A DNA stretch of 64,000 nt from Mytilus edulis. Lineage: Eukaryota > Mollusca > Bivalvia > Mytilida > Mytilidae. The translations under genes and the position numbers were made by a program. This document shows positions 13,501-22,960 of the stretch, piece by piece. The notes under the pieces are model-generated. The model made no database searches, was not told where the DNA came from, and saw only the letters and a list, made by a program, of their open reading frames with translations. How positions within the stretch are numbered: position 1 is the stretch's first letter; the number at the start of each line of letters is the position of its first letter. The stretch spans positions 44,127,705-44,191,704 of the forward strand of contig NC_092350.1 of assembly GCF_963676685.1 (NCBI RefSeq), read 5' to 3'.

Positions 13501-16500
13501 TACGAAATGACAAATTTCTTAAAATGAACTGTAATACATGTACCATAATCAGGTTGAGAACATCCCCTCAGATGACCCTCAATATATTAAGTATCCCTTT
13601 TAATTAAAGACATGTAAGAGGGGTACATTAAAGGTGGTATTTTTTTTTTGTAATAACCACTTTAAAGTACAAATGAGTATATATCCGTCTGTACCAAAAA
13701 CTTATATTTTCTAGTCTGGAAAATTTCGAAACTTTTCTTTATTATATGACTAGATAAAATCGGAAAGTCGGAATCAATGTTTTCTAGTCTGGAGCATAGA
13801 ACTAGTGGCTAACAATGCAGACTGATATATTTGAATTGTTTGAAGAAAATGTCCCCATAGAATTATACATATGGTTGAAACATGTCAAAGAATTTTGTAA
13901 TATTTATAAACCTGTTATGATCTTCTTTTATATTATTAAAATTAATGGGATCTCTCTCTTAGAATAGTTGTTCCAACTAAATGTATAATGAATTTTCCCC
14001 CTTTAAATTCAAGTTAAAAACTCTCCAAGTTTTTCTTTTCTACAACAGTAAAATGAACCTTGCCCTAGGGATAGTTTATCATTTAAGGGATAGTTCTCAT
14101 TCAAAATTGGGGGATTGTTCCCAATTTCACAACCTGATAATGTGTTTTGTCTTTTGCCAGTACCAATATATTTCATTAATTTATTATTTGTGTAAGAGGA
14201 CATCAAACTGATTTGTATTTACATGTACATGTGTAGATAATTTGCTCAAGAAATTGTTCATCCTGATGATAAAAGTTGTTAACTACATTGACTGGCTATA
14301 CAGCCCTTGCATTCAAGATTGTCTGTTATTGTTATAACAGATTACACAGTATTTTTAGTACAGATTTGCAGCTATGTAAAGGTAGAATTAGGACATTTAT
14401 AGGATGCCTCATAAACAGTTAGGGACACTTTGTGGGGCCAGCAGGTGGCACAATTTGTAACACAACATACATCAGGACATGTTGTGTTTTAAACAAATAA
14501 CCTAACCATGCGCGCGATGAAACTGAAAACCCCTAAATTTGATTCAAAAGGGGTTGGCACTGCATATAATATAATATACAAGGTAAATAGACGTGCTGCT
14601 GGAATAGGCCACCTTTTCAGGCTTAAACATATGTGAGCAGGTCGGAAAAACTATCACGAAATATATGATAAGGTCAATAAAATTCCATAACTTCTTCACT
14701 CATCTTTCGTGGAGTTGTCAATTGTGTTTATATTATCAACCATTTGTTTTCTCTTTGAGACATTGATCGATTCATGTTGATATTACATTCCATTCGTACA
14801 AAAGTAGTCACTTTATACACACCACATGACACGTTAACCCGGCCACACAGTATGAGAAAAGGTATACATTTTTTAAAAAGTAAATTTTTATGTAAAAAGG
14901 TTGGGAAAAGGAACCCCAACGGCAATGGTACCCTTAAAAAAAGTATTGAAATTGCCGCCATTCCTTTAAAACAACTAATCAAACGTTCGCCCCATTCTAC
15001 TTCAGGGTTGTCATAACAAATGGAAAAGAATTGTCTGATTGTCACCTTATAAATTAAATGTTGACCATTGTTTTAGTGAAATTATCCCACCTGCGTGTAA
15101 ACTGGAGGCTCTGTCTAAAAGTTTTACCCGATTTCATGTCGATTATCGATCTCGACTATCACAACCAAATGTGTGGTCTATTTTGAGTAAGATCTTGACT
15201 GTTTATTCGTCTGTTTCAAATTTCTTCTCCTCGCAGTTGGTCAGTCAACTGCATTCCACTTCTAGCCATGTTTTTCACGTTGTTCACCGCCGTGGTTTAC
15301 CATTAATAAAAAGGCGGTAAATTAAAATGAGGCACTTTTACGAGGTAAGCAAAGAGAGACAACTCCAGCGTAACGAAGACGACGCTTCAACGATAAAAAA
15401 ATATCTACTTATCATAACATTTAATGTAAAAAATCAATACTATACATTTTGTTAGAATAGTTTGAGACCGTGTTTAAAGTCATCTGACAACCTTTGAGAG
15501 AGAATTGTAACAATTTCGGTGCTGACAGTAACTGGTCCGCGGTATCTTCAAATCTCGTACGAAATCGGACGCCGTAAAAAGTCAATTTCTTGAAAATTTG
15601 GTCAATATCAAATACTGACCAATTGAAATATTAAAGTATTTTGGTTACCAATTTTCTTGTCAAATGATAGATTTAAATGTTCTCACGTTAAGAAGATCAA
15701 TGAAATATACTGACAAAAAGTTACGGTAACTGGCCCTCGACCAGTATGCTTTTTCGTGCTTCTTTGTTTAAAATTTGTTTGTTTTTGTTCTGATTTTGAT
15801 TGTGAGACGATGATGACTGCTTTATATGTGTAACTGTCTCAAGTTCATTTCAATTTTTGACAATTTTACATACTTTTTATTATGTCTGTTTTGTCAGACA
15901 TCGTTGTAAATATAATGGAATTTCGTGCGAATTTCATACAAAAATTGTAAACAACACGTTAAATTATTTAATGCGTCCGAAGCGCTTTTCTGGATTGACC
16001 TTCATCAGGAACGCTTAGAGCCAAACATTTGAAATCGAGGATATATAAGTACCGAAACCGTTGAAGAGCTATATGTCAAAAATACCTAAAATAAATAGCC
16101 AAATTTATCTAAAGACAACTTTCCTTGAGGGAGTTGAAACCTTAGTTTCTTAATAATTTCCAAATTTATAAACGGACAATTTTAGAAAGGTTTGTTAAAT
16201 CATGTCAGTACCGAAGTACTGACTACTGAGCTGATGATACCCTCGGGGACTAATAGTCCACCAGCAGAGGTATCGACCCAGTGATGTGAAAAATTGAAAA
16301 CACGTTTAACAATTTAATGCGTCTGAAGCGCTTTTCTGGATTTACCTTCATCAGGAACGCTCAAAGCCAAACATTTGAAATCCGAGGATGTATAAGTACC
16401 GAAACCGTTGAAGAGCTAATAGATATGTCAAAAATACCTAAAATAAACAGCCAAAGTGAGAGGTTTAGCGCTATAAAACCAGGCTCATTCCACCATTTTC

Positions 16501-19237
16501 TACATTTGAAAATGTCTTTACCATATCAGGAATATGACAGTCGTCTATTCGTTAGATGTGTTTTATCCTTTGATATTGCCATTTTATTAGAAACTTTCCG
16601 TTTTGAATTTTCCTCGGAGTTCAGGATTTTTGTGATTTTAATTTTTACGATTATTTGGATAATGTCTTTCATAAAAGAACGCAAGTTTACACTATGAACA
16701 AAAAAAACATCAACAATCAGTCAAACATTTCAAAGAAATATAATAAAGAAACATTAATCCCCTGAAAACTTACATGATCTAGGCAGATTTGGAATAATAA
16801 GCACATTTTGTTATACTAATGCAGCCTTGGAGTACATATGAAATGTCATAATCGGGTAAAAGTGGCGTAAAAAAACGAAATTCTAAGACAATTCAAAATA
16901 GGAAGTCTCTCATTGAATGGCAACATCAAAAGCTCAAATACATCAATCGGATAAAAAAAAACTGTCATATTTCTGACTTAAACAGGCATTTGCTTGAGTA
17001 GACCTTGTTTTATAGCTACCTAATATTTTTTTTTAAATTCATCATAGACTAGTAGAATAGCATTTCAAAAATACAATATGTTTTTGTGTTTTTGCTACAA
17101 ATGTCATTTTTTTAATCTTCGTAGAGAAAATGCAGAGAAATCGGTGGATATATTGTTAAAATTGATGACAGTTCCGAAAACAGCTGGGTTAAATCAAAAA
17201 GACCTAAAAGTAAATATTTGAATTAATAATTAATAATTCAATCCAATCTCTCATCTTTGCCGTTTTCTGGTATGGCCCATGCGACATATCAGAAATAGGG
17301 AGCGATGAGAGATCGGTTTGTAATTGTATTGAAGATTTTTGACCGTGTAGGACAAGTAACATTTCCATCTTTCAGAATAAATTTTTAAAAGACTGCACAT
17401 ATATGAATATACAATTTCATAAAAACAATATGCATTCAGCGTCGCAAATACAGAAGACTATTTATTTTTTGGATTGAAGCATTTAACCAATTTTTGAAAA
17501 GTAATGCCACAAAACATACATATATAGGCTTTAGCATAAAATCTTTTGGAATTATTGAATGAACTGGTTCGAAATTAACCTTTTTGACATAGACACATAT
17601 TGCTTTTTCATGTTTAAGCTTTAACATTGATTAATTTTATTTATCATATACTTAGACTAAATAACATATGATTTTTACCGTATGATAATAGCATTAAATT
17701 AAAGTATTTTCCATATTTTTCGAATTGGTGCTTAGCGGGCTGATATGAAAAGTTTATCACATGCTTCGATTGTTATCACATGCCTTTCCGTAACGTTATC
17801 ACATGGCATTCCGGTGATACTCGGCAAATTCCGGAAACTACACCTCAATGCTACATTTTCAGTGAAAAACATTACAAAGTAGTGTACAAAACAATTATTT
17901 GAATACTGGAAAGTATGTTGTGTAAAATAATTAAATTAAATTAAAAAAAAAAAGAAAAAAAAATATTGAATAAATGCATTTTGAAGTTTTTCTGAAACAT
18001 TATTTAGAAAGTTACTTTAAAAAAGTTGACTTTTCTAAACAATGTTCATTATGTATATTGTTGAATTATTTTTTTGTCGATTTGTCAATATTAACATGTT
18101 TTGGTTTTTTTCTCTGTTGAGGCATATGATAGAAAGATTTCATTTTGAATAAATCAAATTTTGGGTCCGACGTCCGTGAACTTTTTACTCTTTCAACTTC
18201 TTTTCGGGAACCACGTAGAAGGATAAATATATGAATCTGTTATGTTTCTCTACTGTTGAAGCATATGATAAAAAGATCATAACATGTCATTTTTCATATC
18301 GCATGTATTATCAGCCCTCGGTCAATATCAGCCCTCGAGCCATGCGGCTCTTGGGCTGATATTGAACCTAGGGCTGATAATACATGCGATATGAAAAATG
18401 CCATGTAATAATCTGATATTATTTATGAAATATTTGTTGAGGTCGAATTTTTGTATATTTTGCATATATCACTGTATATTAATTTGGAATAAAAACTTAA
18501 TTGAATAAATAAGTAAAAATAATGTATTCATGCATATGCCCTAAGCAAATTTACACACAGTTCATTACATACGGTATCAAGGCATACATTAAGGGTTCTT
18601 AAAACAAGATTGTTTTGTTGCAAATTTACAATAATAACAACATTTTATTTTATATAACAGAAAACAGTGGTTACTGGATAGGACTGACAGATCTTAAAGA
18701 AGGCCAGTTTCGCTGGAGTTATGACCAGTCCCTTATGACATACAAAAACTGGTATCCATCGGATGGCTGGGGTTCAAAAGGTCAAGGCTCAGATTGTGTT
18801 TTATTAAACAGCAATGCAAATGCTTACTGGTTGGACTACAATTGTACTCTTACATATTACTACATATGTGAGAGTGATTTTTGTAAGTCATTATATTCAT
18901 ATGGAAATAATTCCGCAAAAAACTTTTATATTCGAATGCAAAACTGAATTGTAACTAGTATTATTGTTTACTATAATTTTTGAAATTGAAACTTTATATT
19001 AATTCGTTAAAACTGTTTCTCCCTTCTTTTGATGATATTTACCCGTTATACTTAGTAAACAGATATCTATCAAAGAGGGACGAAAGATACTAAAGGGACA
19101 GTCAACTTATAACTTACAATTGTATATATCATTAATTCATAAAAAATGCAAGATCATTGAATACGAATTGGTTTACCGTTCGGTCATTTTTAATATGAAT
19201 AACCCTTTAATGATAAATTTATTTTACAGGTTTCTAG
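7327..19237 (+). CDS. C-type lectin, secreted, five exons (whole gene)
   Basis: Exons at 7327-7585, 9880-9953, 17125-17209, 18661-18882 and 19230-19237 join in consistent phase (1, 0, 1, 1) to about 215 residues. Residues 1-17 are a signal peptide. Residues 25-86 form a heptad-rich helix likely to oligomerise the chains. Residues 90-210 are a C-type lectin domain: WQKYNGHCYYF, then CREIGGYIVKI, WIGLTD (145-150), DCVLL (C185), YNC (C201) and ICE (C209). C114-C209 and C185-C201 should form the two core disulfides, while C97 lacks its usual partner about 11 residues upstream. The Ca2+/sugar site is atypical: no EPN or QPD, and WLD replaces WND. A secreted recognition lectin is the likely role; ligand unknown. 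The domain call is firm, the last exon less so. Confidence 0.88.
7586..9879 (+). other. C-type lectin intron 1
   Basis: About 2.3 kb with GT...AG ends (GTAGGT and TTTACCAAAAAG). It contains a 31-nt near-perfect hairpin at 8342-8372. No element with coding capacity was found, and the small frames at 7680-8270 look like chance. Confidence 0.6.
8342..8372. repeat. Short near-perfect hairpin
   Basis: Fifteen bases, AAAATAATGACCTGA, are followed after one base by their exact reverse complement. Lies in intron 1 of the C-type lectin gene. Function unknown; it may be the remnant of an inverted-repeat element. Confidence 0.7.
9880..9953 (+). CDS. C-type lectin exon 2: start of the lectin domain
   Basis: A 74-nt exon between TTACCAAAAAG and GTAACC. 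Taking the phase-1 base from exon 1 it reads A-RQWQKYNGHCYYFG and ends DWFTSE in phase 0, the classic opening of a C-type lectin domain (W..Y...CY.F....W..A). It is too short to be noticed without the domain pattern. Confidence 0.85.
10120..10250 (-). mobile_element. Scrap of family 1 reverse transcriptase
   Basis: On the minus strand the segment corresponds to the part around YLDLHLE and the KRDD..FPIVN block of the copy at 2-975, with substitutions and frame breaks. Too short to show either end of the element. Confidence 0.5.
10421..10497 (+). repeat. Three-copy 27-bp tandem repeat
   Basis: The block CATTATGTTATTG starts at 10422, 10449 and 10476, giving a 27-bp period with slight divergence between copies. 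Intronic; likely ordinary minisatellite growth. Confidence 0.75.
10871..11640 (+). mobile_element. Reverse transcriptase fragment, probably Penelope-like (family 2)
   Basis: Open for 203 codons to a stop at 11480-11482. From 10915 it aligns with the second half of the family 1 enzyme: catalytic motif FRYLDDILALNN at about 10963-10998, then FLDLDIYI, YDKRDDFSFPIVNNPFL, GVYISQLVRFARVC and SHPIFYGNILYKAQKCR. After the stop the homologous sequence continues in another frame (HKLTKLLNRLIKKGY, then IDSLIGSLH) to about 11610. Motif A and the GIPMGTN block are missing, so the copy is 5'-truncated, as is usual for target-primed elements. Sequence identity to family 1 is clear but limited. Confidence 0.8.
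11641..12070 (+). mobile_element. 3' tail of the family 2 retroelement
   Basis: Non-coding, following the reverse transcriptase. Marked by TCGGACTCGGACTTCTTTTG, CATGTTTAACCCCGCC and GGTCGGGTTGTTGTC. The reverse complement of these blocks recurs at 33960-34290 and 43852-44290, and part of it again at 61300-61400, which places those segments in the same family. Confidence 0.6.
12308..12790 (+). repeat. Dispersed repeat with GATGTGGTATGATTGCCAATG
   Basis: A mid-repetitive sequence that starts with AGATGTGGTATGATTGCC. It runs through ACCGCATAGTCAGCTATAAA and a GGCGGGGTTAAACATG block, and ends with an ACTCATCAGATGAACGA segment. Other copies or pieces are at 3150-3235, 21000-21060, 22040-22140, 22695-22960, 27545-27720, 28490-28570 (-), 57713-57850 (-) and 60690-61030. 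No coding capacity is visible; the 96-codon minus-strand frame is an accident of the repeat. Confidence 0.65.
12800..15960. other. Intronic stretch, rich in TGTACATG, no gene
   Basis: From about 13060 to 13270 the motif ACATGTAC and relatives recur irregularly. From 14280 comes a fragment containing GACTGGCTATACAGCCCTTG, also seen in reverse complement near 30885-30910, so it is repeat-derived. Overlapping frames of 65-105 codons on both strands at 13980-15320 have no recognisable domain and were not called. Confidence 0.45.
15965..16290 (-). repeat. Hammerhead-B dispersed repeat, copy 1
   Basis: On the minus strand this repeat starts near GTCAGTACTTCGGTACTGAC (about 16200-16220), passes AGCTCTTCAACGGTTTCGG and ends in the hammerhead-like segment at 15973-16014. 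Copies 2 (16300-16450) and 3 (55196-55500, opposite strand) share the same order. The spacing between copies 1 and 2 is 346 bp, so they look tandem or doubly inserted. Confidence 0.65.
15973..16014 (-). ncRNA. Hammerhead-like motif, family B, copy 1
   Basis: Forty-two bases on the minus strand: GCGTTC, CTGATGA, an 11-base stem-loop II, GAA, AAGCGCTT, C, GGACGC. The conserved hammerhead boxes CUGAUGA and GAA are present. GCGTTC pairs with GGACGC as stem I (one wobble). AAGCGCTT can close a two-pair stem III with a tetraloop and is followed by C at the cleavage position. The innermost stem II pair would be A-A rather than G-C, which may weaken or abolish activity. Confidence 0.45.
16300..16450 (-). 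repeat. Hammerhead-B dispersed repeat, copy 2 (truncated)
   Basis: Nearly the same sequence as 15955-16095, with an insertion near AGCTAATAGATATG and then a jump at about 16452 into a different repeat. The 126-codon frame that starts at 16317 is produced by these two repeats abutting and is not called as a gene. Confidence 0.6.
16319..16360 (-). ncRNA. Hammerhead-like motif, family B, copy 2
   Basis: Same 42-base layout as copy 1. The innermost stem I pair is lost (C opposite A, from AGACGC), so this copy is probably more decayed. CTGATGA and GAA are intact. Confidence 0.4.
16455..16660 (+). repeat. Dispersed repeat with CAGGAATATGACAGT
   Basis: Starts at GTGAGAGGTTTAGCGCTATA and contains TCAGGAATATGACAGT, TTTGATATTGCCATT and TTTTCCTCGGAGTTCAGG. 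Further copies are at 24440-24510 (partial), 25790-25985, 38085-38460 (split by an insertion) and 47200-47385 (-). Confidence 0.6.
17125..17209 (+). CDS. C-type lectin exon 3: middle of the lectin domain
   Basis: An 85-nt exon after CTTCGTAG, ending CCTAAAA|GTAAAT. It reads RKCREIGGYIVKIDDSSENS and then WVKSKRPK, the C...GG.L..I....E...V segment of a C-type lectin domain. It enters in phase 0 and leaves in phase 1, matching both neighbours. Confidence 0.87.
17210..18660 (+). other. C-type lectin intron 3
   Basis: About 1.45 kb. From roughly 17740 it holds a palindromic element with GGGCTGATAT and TATCACATG blocks, ending with the large hairpin at 18283-18405. Confidence 0.6.
18283..18405. 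repeat. Long palindrome with ATCAGCCC arms
   Basis: About 58-base arms starting CATGTCATTTTTCATATCGC, pairing around a short centre near 18344 with only a few mismatches. Blocks of ATCAGCCCT appear in both arms. A related palindrome with TATCAGCC blocks is at 58483-58616. The transcript of the lectin gene would contain this as a very stable intronic hairpin. Confidence 0.8.
18661..18882 (+). CDS. C-type lectin exon 4: end of the lectin domain
   Basis: Follows TATATAACAG and ends TTTT|GTAAGT. It encodes GYWIGLTDLKEGQFRW, then KNWYPSDGW, GSDCVLL, YWLDYNC and YYYICESDF. This carries the WIG motif and the last three conserved cysteines. The stretch that normally bears EPN or QPD reads YPSDGWGSKGQGSD, and the WND motif is WLD. 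If unspliced at its donor it would end at a stop 18945-18947. Confidence 0.88.
19230..19237 (+). CDS. C-type lectin exon 5: two-residue tail (tentative)
   Basis: After TTTACAG at 19223-19229 the phase-1 join gives Cys-Phe and a stop (TAG 19235-19237), so the protein would end ICESDFCF. The extra cysteine could pair or link chains. A different acceptor (TTTCTAG, exon start 19238) would keep a longer basic tail. I prefer the first because its polypyrimidine tract is better. Confidence 0.45.
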
Positions 19238-19353
19238 TTCAGATGAAACTACTCCAAATTCGAAGAATGAAGAAAAAAACAATAGATAGTCAAATAAAAA
19301 TTTGTTTCAAAATAACTTTTTTGTTGATTTTCGATTTTTTTTAGTCTCGATTA

Positions 19354-19359
19354 AATAAA
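19354..19359 (+). promoter_or_regulatory. Polyadenylation signal of the C-type lectin gene
   Basis: AATAAA 117 bases after the proposed stop codon, just before a hammerhead-A repeat starts. Confidence 0.5.
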
Positions 19360-19369
19360 CAACTTTGAC

Positions 19370-19690
19370 AAACACTGAATGTGTCACCCGCCCAGTAGTC
19401 AGCACTTCGGCGTTGACATGAGTATCAATTATATGGTCATTCCTAAAGATATCATGTTTACAAACTTTGAATTTTTCGAGAAAAAAAATTAGGGTTTTCT
19501 TATCCCAGGCACATATTACCTTAGCCGTATTTCGCACAACCTTTTGGTATTTTGGGTTCTCAATTTTTTACTTGTTTGGTTTCATAACTATTTTGATATG
19601 AGCGTCACTGATGAGTCATATGTAGAAGAAACGCGCGTCTGGCGTATTAATTATAATCCTGGTTCCTCTGATAACTATTAGTATCTCAAA
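19370..19690 (+). repeat. Hammerhead-A dispersed repeat, near full length
   Basis: The best-preserved plus-strand copy. In order: CCAGTAGTCAGCACTTCGG, TCAATTATATGGTCATT, GTTTACAAACTTTGAATTTT, TTACCTTAGCCGTATTT, TTTGGTTTCATAACTATTTT, the 44-base ribozyme motif (19602-19645), then TTATAATCCTGGTTCCTCTG. No open frame. About 320 bp, suggesting a short non-autonomous retroelement. Confidence 0.7.
19602..19645 (+). ncRNA. Hammerhead ribozyme motif, family A (one core change)
   Basis: GCGTCA, CTGATGA, GTC, ATATGTA, GAA, GAA, ACGCGCGT, C, TGGCGT. Stem I (GCGTCA with TGGCGT), the CUGAUGA and GAA boxes, the minimal stem III and the GUC cleavage triplet are all present. The innermost stem II base is A where C is needed to pair with G, so this copy is probably weakened. 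Confidence 0.65.
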
Positions 19691-19699
19691 ATTTTAGAT

Positions 19700-20277
19700 T
19701 CAGTGACAAGAGGATTATTATCACTTAAGATTTGTAAAAGATATTGTATTAAGATGAATGAAATTTTGATTTTTTTTTCTATTCTTTTGTAAATTGTTTG
19801 AAGAATTTAGGGGCAGGTTTGTTGATATTTTATATAGTCTACACCATGACAAGTTATAAATCAATTTAGAATGTCGTTCCATTAAAACGATTTTCTAATC
19901 GGTGTCGGTCTATGTATTGCCGTGCAATACTCACAAAATGCTTGTTAATTTTAATTTCTTCTAATGCGGGTGCGTGATTGAAATAAAGTACCGAATACAA
20001 TAGAAATAACATCTGACCCAAACTCCATTCAGTGAAAGTTTCCGTTCTGTTTTCATTTATCCATCATTAGTATAGTATACTGGTCGGATACGGAACGCAC
20101 GAGGATAAAAGCGTATGTGAAGGGTTACTGCCAGTCACCAACCGTTAAAACCGTCGCACTATGGAGAGTGTGCATGTTTAGCAGGCAAAATAATAGATGA
20201 CTGCAGGTCACATTTATATACCTCCAACTTTCAAAATGTTGTAGATCTGTTCACATAGATTTGCAATTATTTACAGG
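19700..20277. other. Intergenic stretch, nothing recognised
   Basis: AT-rich, no repeat family I can name. It ends with TTGCAATTATTTACAG directly in front of the open frame at 20278, which looks like a splice acceptor. Confidence 0.4.
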
Positions 20278-20532
20278 ATGGACAAGGAGGAAATTGAAAG
20301 GCATGACATGAATCATTATTTTCGAAAGTATCTTATGAATAAAACATGTCTTACGATGGTTGAAGGACATGTCATAAGATATGTATTCGAAAGGGTGCCA
20401 AGTCATGATATTCATAACTTTTATCGTTCACTTGAGACATATCTCGACATGACTTCTGATGGTTTTATGAATGTTACGGCATCACACATTTTTTTTAATT
20501 TGCTCATGCAACATGCAGATCCAGAATTTTAA
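20278..20532 (+). CDS. Small open frame of unknown function (84 residues)
   Basis: I do not recognise it. It begins MDKEEIERHDMNHYFRKYL and ends LLMQHADPEF. Composition is balanced rather than T-rich, with regularly spaced hydrophobics (LTMVEGHVIRYVFERV, IHNFYRSLETYLDM) that would suit an all-helical domain of the death-fold size class. No motif fixes this. The ATG sits one base after TTATTTACAG, a good acceptor, so it may be the coding exon of a gene whose 5' exon is untranslated, or an internal exon. Nothing upstream pairs with it convincingly. It lies between two lectin loci on the same strand. Confidence 0.4.
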   Translation: MDKEEIERHDMNHYFRKYLMNKTCLTMVEGHVIRYVFERVPSHDIHNFYRSLETYLDMTSDGFMNVTASHIFFNLLMQHADPEF

Positions 20533-20994
20533 AAAAGGGAGCACAAGTTAGGTTTCGTTTGGAGTCTATGGTAAAAGTCTGTACATAAAGCATATATGTA
20601 GCTCCATAGGTGGCGAGGCTGCCCTCTCCTTCAAATTATGTTTCTGTATGCAGCCATTCTTGCTCTCTTTTTTTTTGCATTGTGTATTCTGTCGTTCAAT
20701 CTGCTAAATAGTAAAAATTTATTTTTTCTCCACTTTGTCATTAAAAATGTGTATCTTCTGCAACGTAAAATTAAGAATCCTTTCTTTTAAATGCTTCTCT
20801 TTAATAAATAGTAAGAATATTTCTTTCTTTGTACATAATTCAACAATGATCAACTTTATGATGAAATTTAAAATAATTCAAAGAAAACTATTTGATAGAC
20901 TGATCTGTGTACAAGACATAAAACGAAAAATAATATGATCAACAATTGACCACCATTTATGTAAAGGCCTTTACTTTAGAAAGGCTCAGTATGG

Positions 20995-21235
20995 CTACAT
21001 CAAAATAAAAGATATGGTATGATTACCAATAAGACAACTCTCCAATAAAACCAAATGCTTTGTACAGTTTATATACAGCTTTACAACTGTACAATTGCTA
21101 CACAGTTTTACAGATGTACAGTTTATATATAGCTTTACAGCTGTATAGTTTATATACATTTTTACAGGTGTACAGTTTATACAGATGTACATTTGATATG
21201 CATCTTTAGAACTGTACATCAAGATTACTTGTACT
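20995..21235. repeat. Degenerate tandem repeat with TTTACAGxTGTACAGTTTATA
   Basis: Begins with a scrap of the GATATGGTATGATTACC repeat, then at least four imperfect units of about 36 bp built from CAGTTTATATACAGCTTTACA. The minus-strand frame over it gives a periodic peptide (repeats of VKLYINCT), which is a by-product of the tandem array. Confidence 0.65.
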
Positions 21236-21437
21236 AAAGTAGATGTGTATTTCATTAATTTGAAGAAAAACATGACAATCATCAATAATGAAAACGATAC
21301 CATAATATTAAATTATCTTGTCATTGATTTGCAGTTGTATAAAATAAAAACTTTTTCGTAAAATAATGTTGATTTGGCGTGATTAACCCTATCGGTAAAT
21401 AGGTCCAATTTCTCAGTCTCATAAAATATTTCTAAAA

Positions 21438-21633
21438 ATGTTCAACATTTGCGAATACAAACATTCAGCAAATATGTGCATTTTTGCAATTTTTGTTCTG
21501 ATTTCTTATTTGTCAACTGTAAATGGATATAATTTAGAGATATTGCAAAAAATAGAATCAAAGATAAAGCATAACACAGCAACTTTAAATCAACATTCGA
21601 AAATGTTGCATAAAATACTAGGAATACTGCAAG
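21438..21633 (+). pseudogene. F-type lectin exon 1: leader and helix, donor lost
   Basis: Two start codons are possible. The second (21474) gives a compact signal peptide, MCIFAIFVLISYLSTVNG, followed by a helix with NLEILQKIESKIKHNTATL. It resembles the leader exon of the fibrinogen-related gene ([20 protein letters not shown]). By alignment the exon should end at CAAG in phase 1, as exon 2 requires, but the next bases are GATGTT instead of GT. The downstream GTTTGT would join to an immediate stop. Confidence 0.6.
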
Positions 21634-22430
21634 GATGTTTGTATTATTTAGTTTTACTTTTATTTAGTTATTCAGTATACGGGTAATAAGAGTTGATGAC
21701 ATGTAATGTACGTTCTTAATGTACACCTTAAAATGCAGATGATCGAGATAAAAAGGCGTTAGAGATTCAAAAATTTGGTTTATCCCCGCCACATGGGTAT
21801 AAAAACATTAAGGAACTTTTTTTTTTTTACTTAGCTCCACAGGAAGATATATACTACTTCACATATGTCTGTCTGTCCGTTAGTGCGTCCTATCACATTT
21901 CCGTAGCTATTTCCGGATAAACTTGGGTGTATTTAGGAGAGTTTGTAATCATGGCATTTTATAATGTTTTCCCATAAATATGTTGTAAAAGATAAGAAGA
22001 TGTAGTGTTATTTCTTACGAGAACTAACCAGCAAACCCAAAATGAAGAAGATGTAAGCAACTATTGGCAACCGTATGGCCTTAAACAATGAGAAAAACCC
22101 ATACGGTATAGTTGCATATAAAAGGCTCCTACATTTTTATAGGTGACACGGTTGCAATAAATCGTCTAAAACTGAATTATTATACAAGAATTCATACTAC
22201 CTTTGCCTTATAGTTTTGAGATTCAGGAGCGAAATCCTTTTAATCTTGTTTACATAGATTTATCCAACTTGAACAACTGAAACAACAATTCAAGTTATCA
22301 ACCATACATTTATATGACAGTGTTTACCTTGCTAATTTGGCAAGACAACTATTAAAAATGAGAAAGGAAATGGGGAAAACTATTGTTTGCTTTTGAAGTG
22401 TTTTTAACTGTTAATTGTGTTTATCCACAG

Positions 22431-22639
22431 AACAGAGTACGGAGCGTTTGACAGAAGTTGCATTTGGAAAACGGACAAAAGAAAGTTCAGTCTATTATAG
22501 TAGTAATTTAGCTTTCGATGGGAATTTCGATACAATATCATGTACACAATTTGAAAAGATGCCATACTTGGAGGTTGATTTAGGGAAAGAATATAAGATA
22601 AAACGAGTTGAAGTTTTCAACAGGAAAGATTGTTGTGGT
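22431..22639 (+). pseudogene. F-type lectin exon 2: first half of the domain
   Basis: After TTTATCCACAG. It enters in phase 1 and ends TGTTGTG|GTAAGT. Reads QSTERLTEVAFGKRTKESS and on to VEVFNRKDCC. It includes the DG, DLG and NR-DCC signatures of the family. The exon itself has no stop or shift. Confidence 0.8.
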
Positions 22640-22694
22640 AAGTAGTAAAATATCTCTCCCTTTATCATATGAATATCATTAATGAAATTACATT

Positions 22695-22960
22695 TAAAAA
22701 AGAAGATGTGGTATGATTGCCAATGAGACAAGTCTCCACAATACACCACATGACACAGAAAGTCACCATACGGTCTTCAACAATGAGCAAAGCTCATACC
22801 GCATAGTCAGCTATAAATGCCCCGAAATTACAAATGTTAAACAAATTCCAACGAGAAAACAAACGGCCTAATTTATGTTAAAAATTTTTTTTTAAATGTA
22901 ACATACATGTATTAACAAACAACAACCACCGAATCCCTTTTTTACATGTTCTCCCCCCTG
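22695..22960 (+). repeat. Copy of the 12308-12790 dispersed repeat
   Basis: Begins AAGAAGATGTGGTATGATTGCC and follows the same order as the reference copy through ACCGCATAGTCAGCTATAAA, breaking off near 22960. Confidence 0.7.

Larger units (their letters stand above)
9954..17124 (+). other. C-type lectin intron 2
   Basis: About 7.2 kb with GT...AG ends (GTAACC and CTTCGTAG). It has collected a minus-strand reverse-transcriptase scrap (10120-10250), a 27-bp tandem repeat (10421-10497), a plus-strand family 2 retroelement (10871-12070), a dispersed repeat (12308-12790), two hammerhead-B repeats (15965-16450) and another repeat (16455-16660). Confidence 0.7.

Noticed and set aside
14728..15320. 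Overlapping frames of 80-105 codons on both strands
   Set aside because: Mutual shadows with no recognisable domain and no splice-site logic linking them.
16317..16697. 126-codon open frame, the longest in the region
   Set aside because: Created by the junction of a hammerhead-B repeat and the CAGGAATATGACAGT repeat; both are found elsewhere without this frame.
19238..19344. Longer basic C-terminal tail for the C-type lectin using the TTTCTAG acceptor
   Set aside because: The nearer acceptor TTTTACAG has the better polypyrimidine context and gives a stop after two residues. Not excluded without transcripts.
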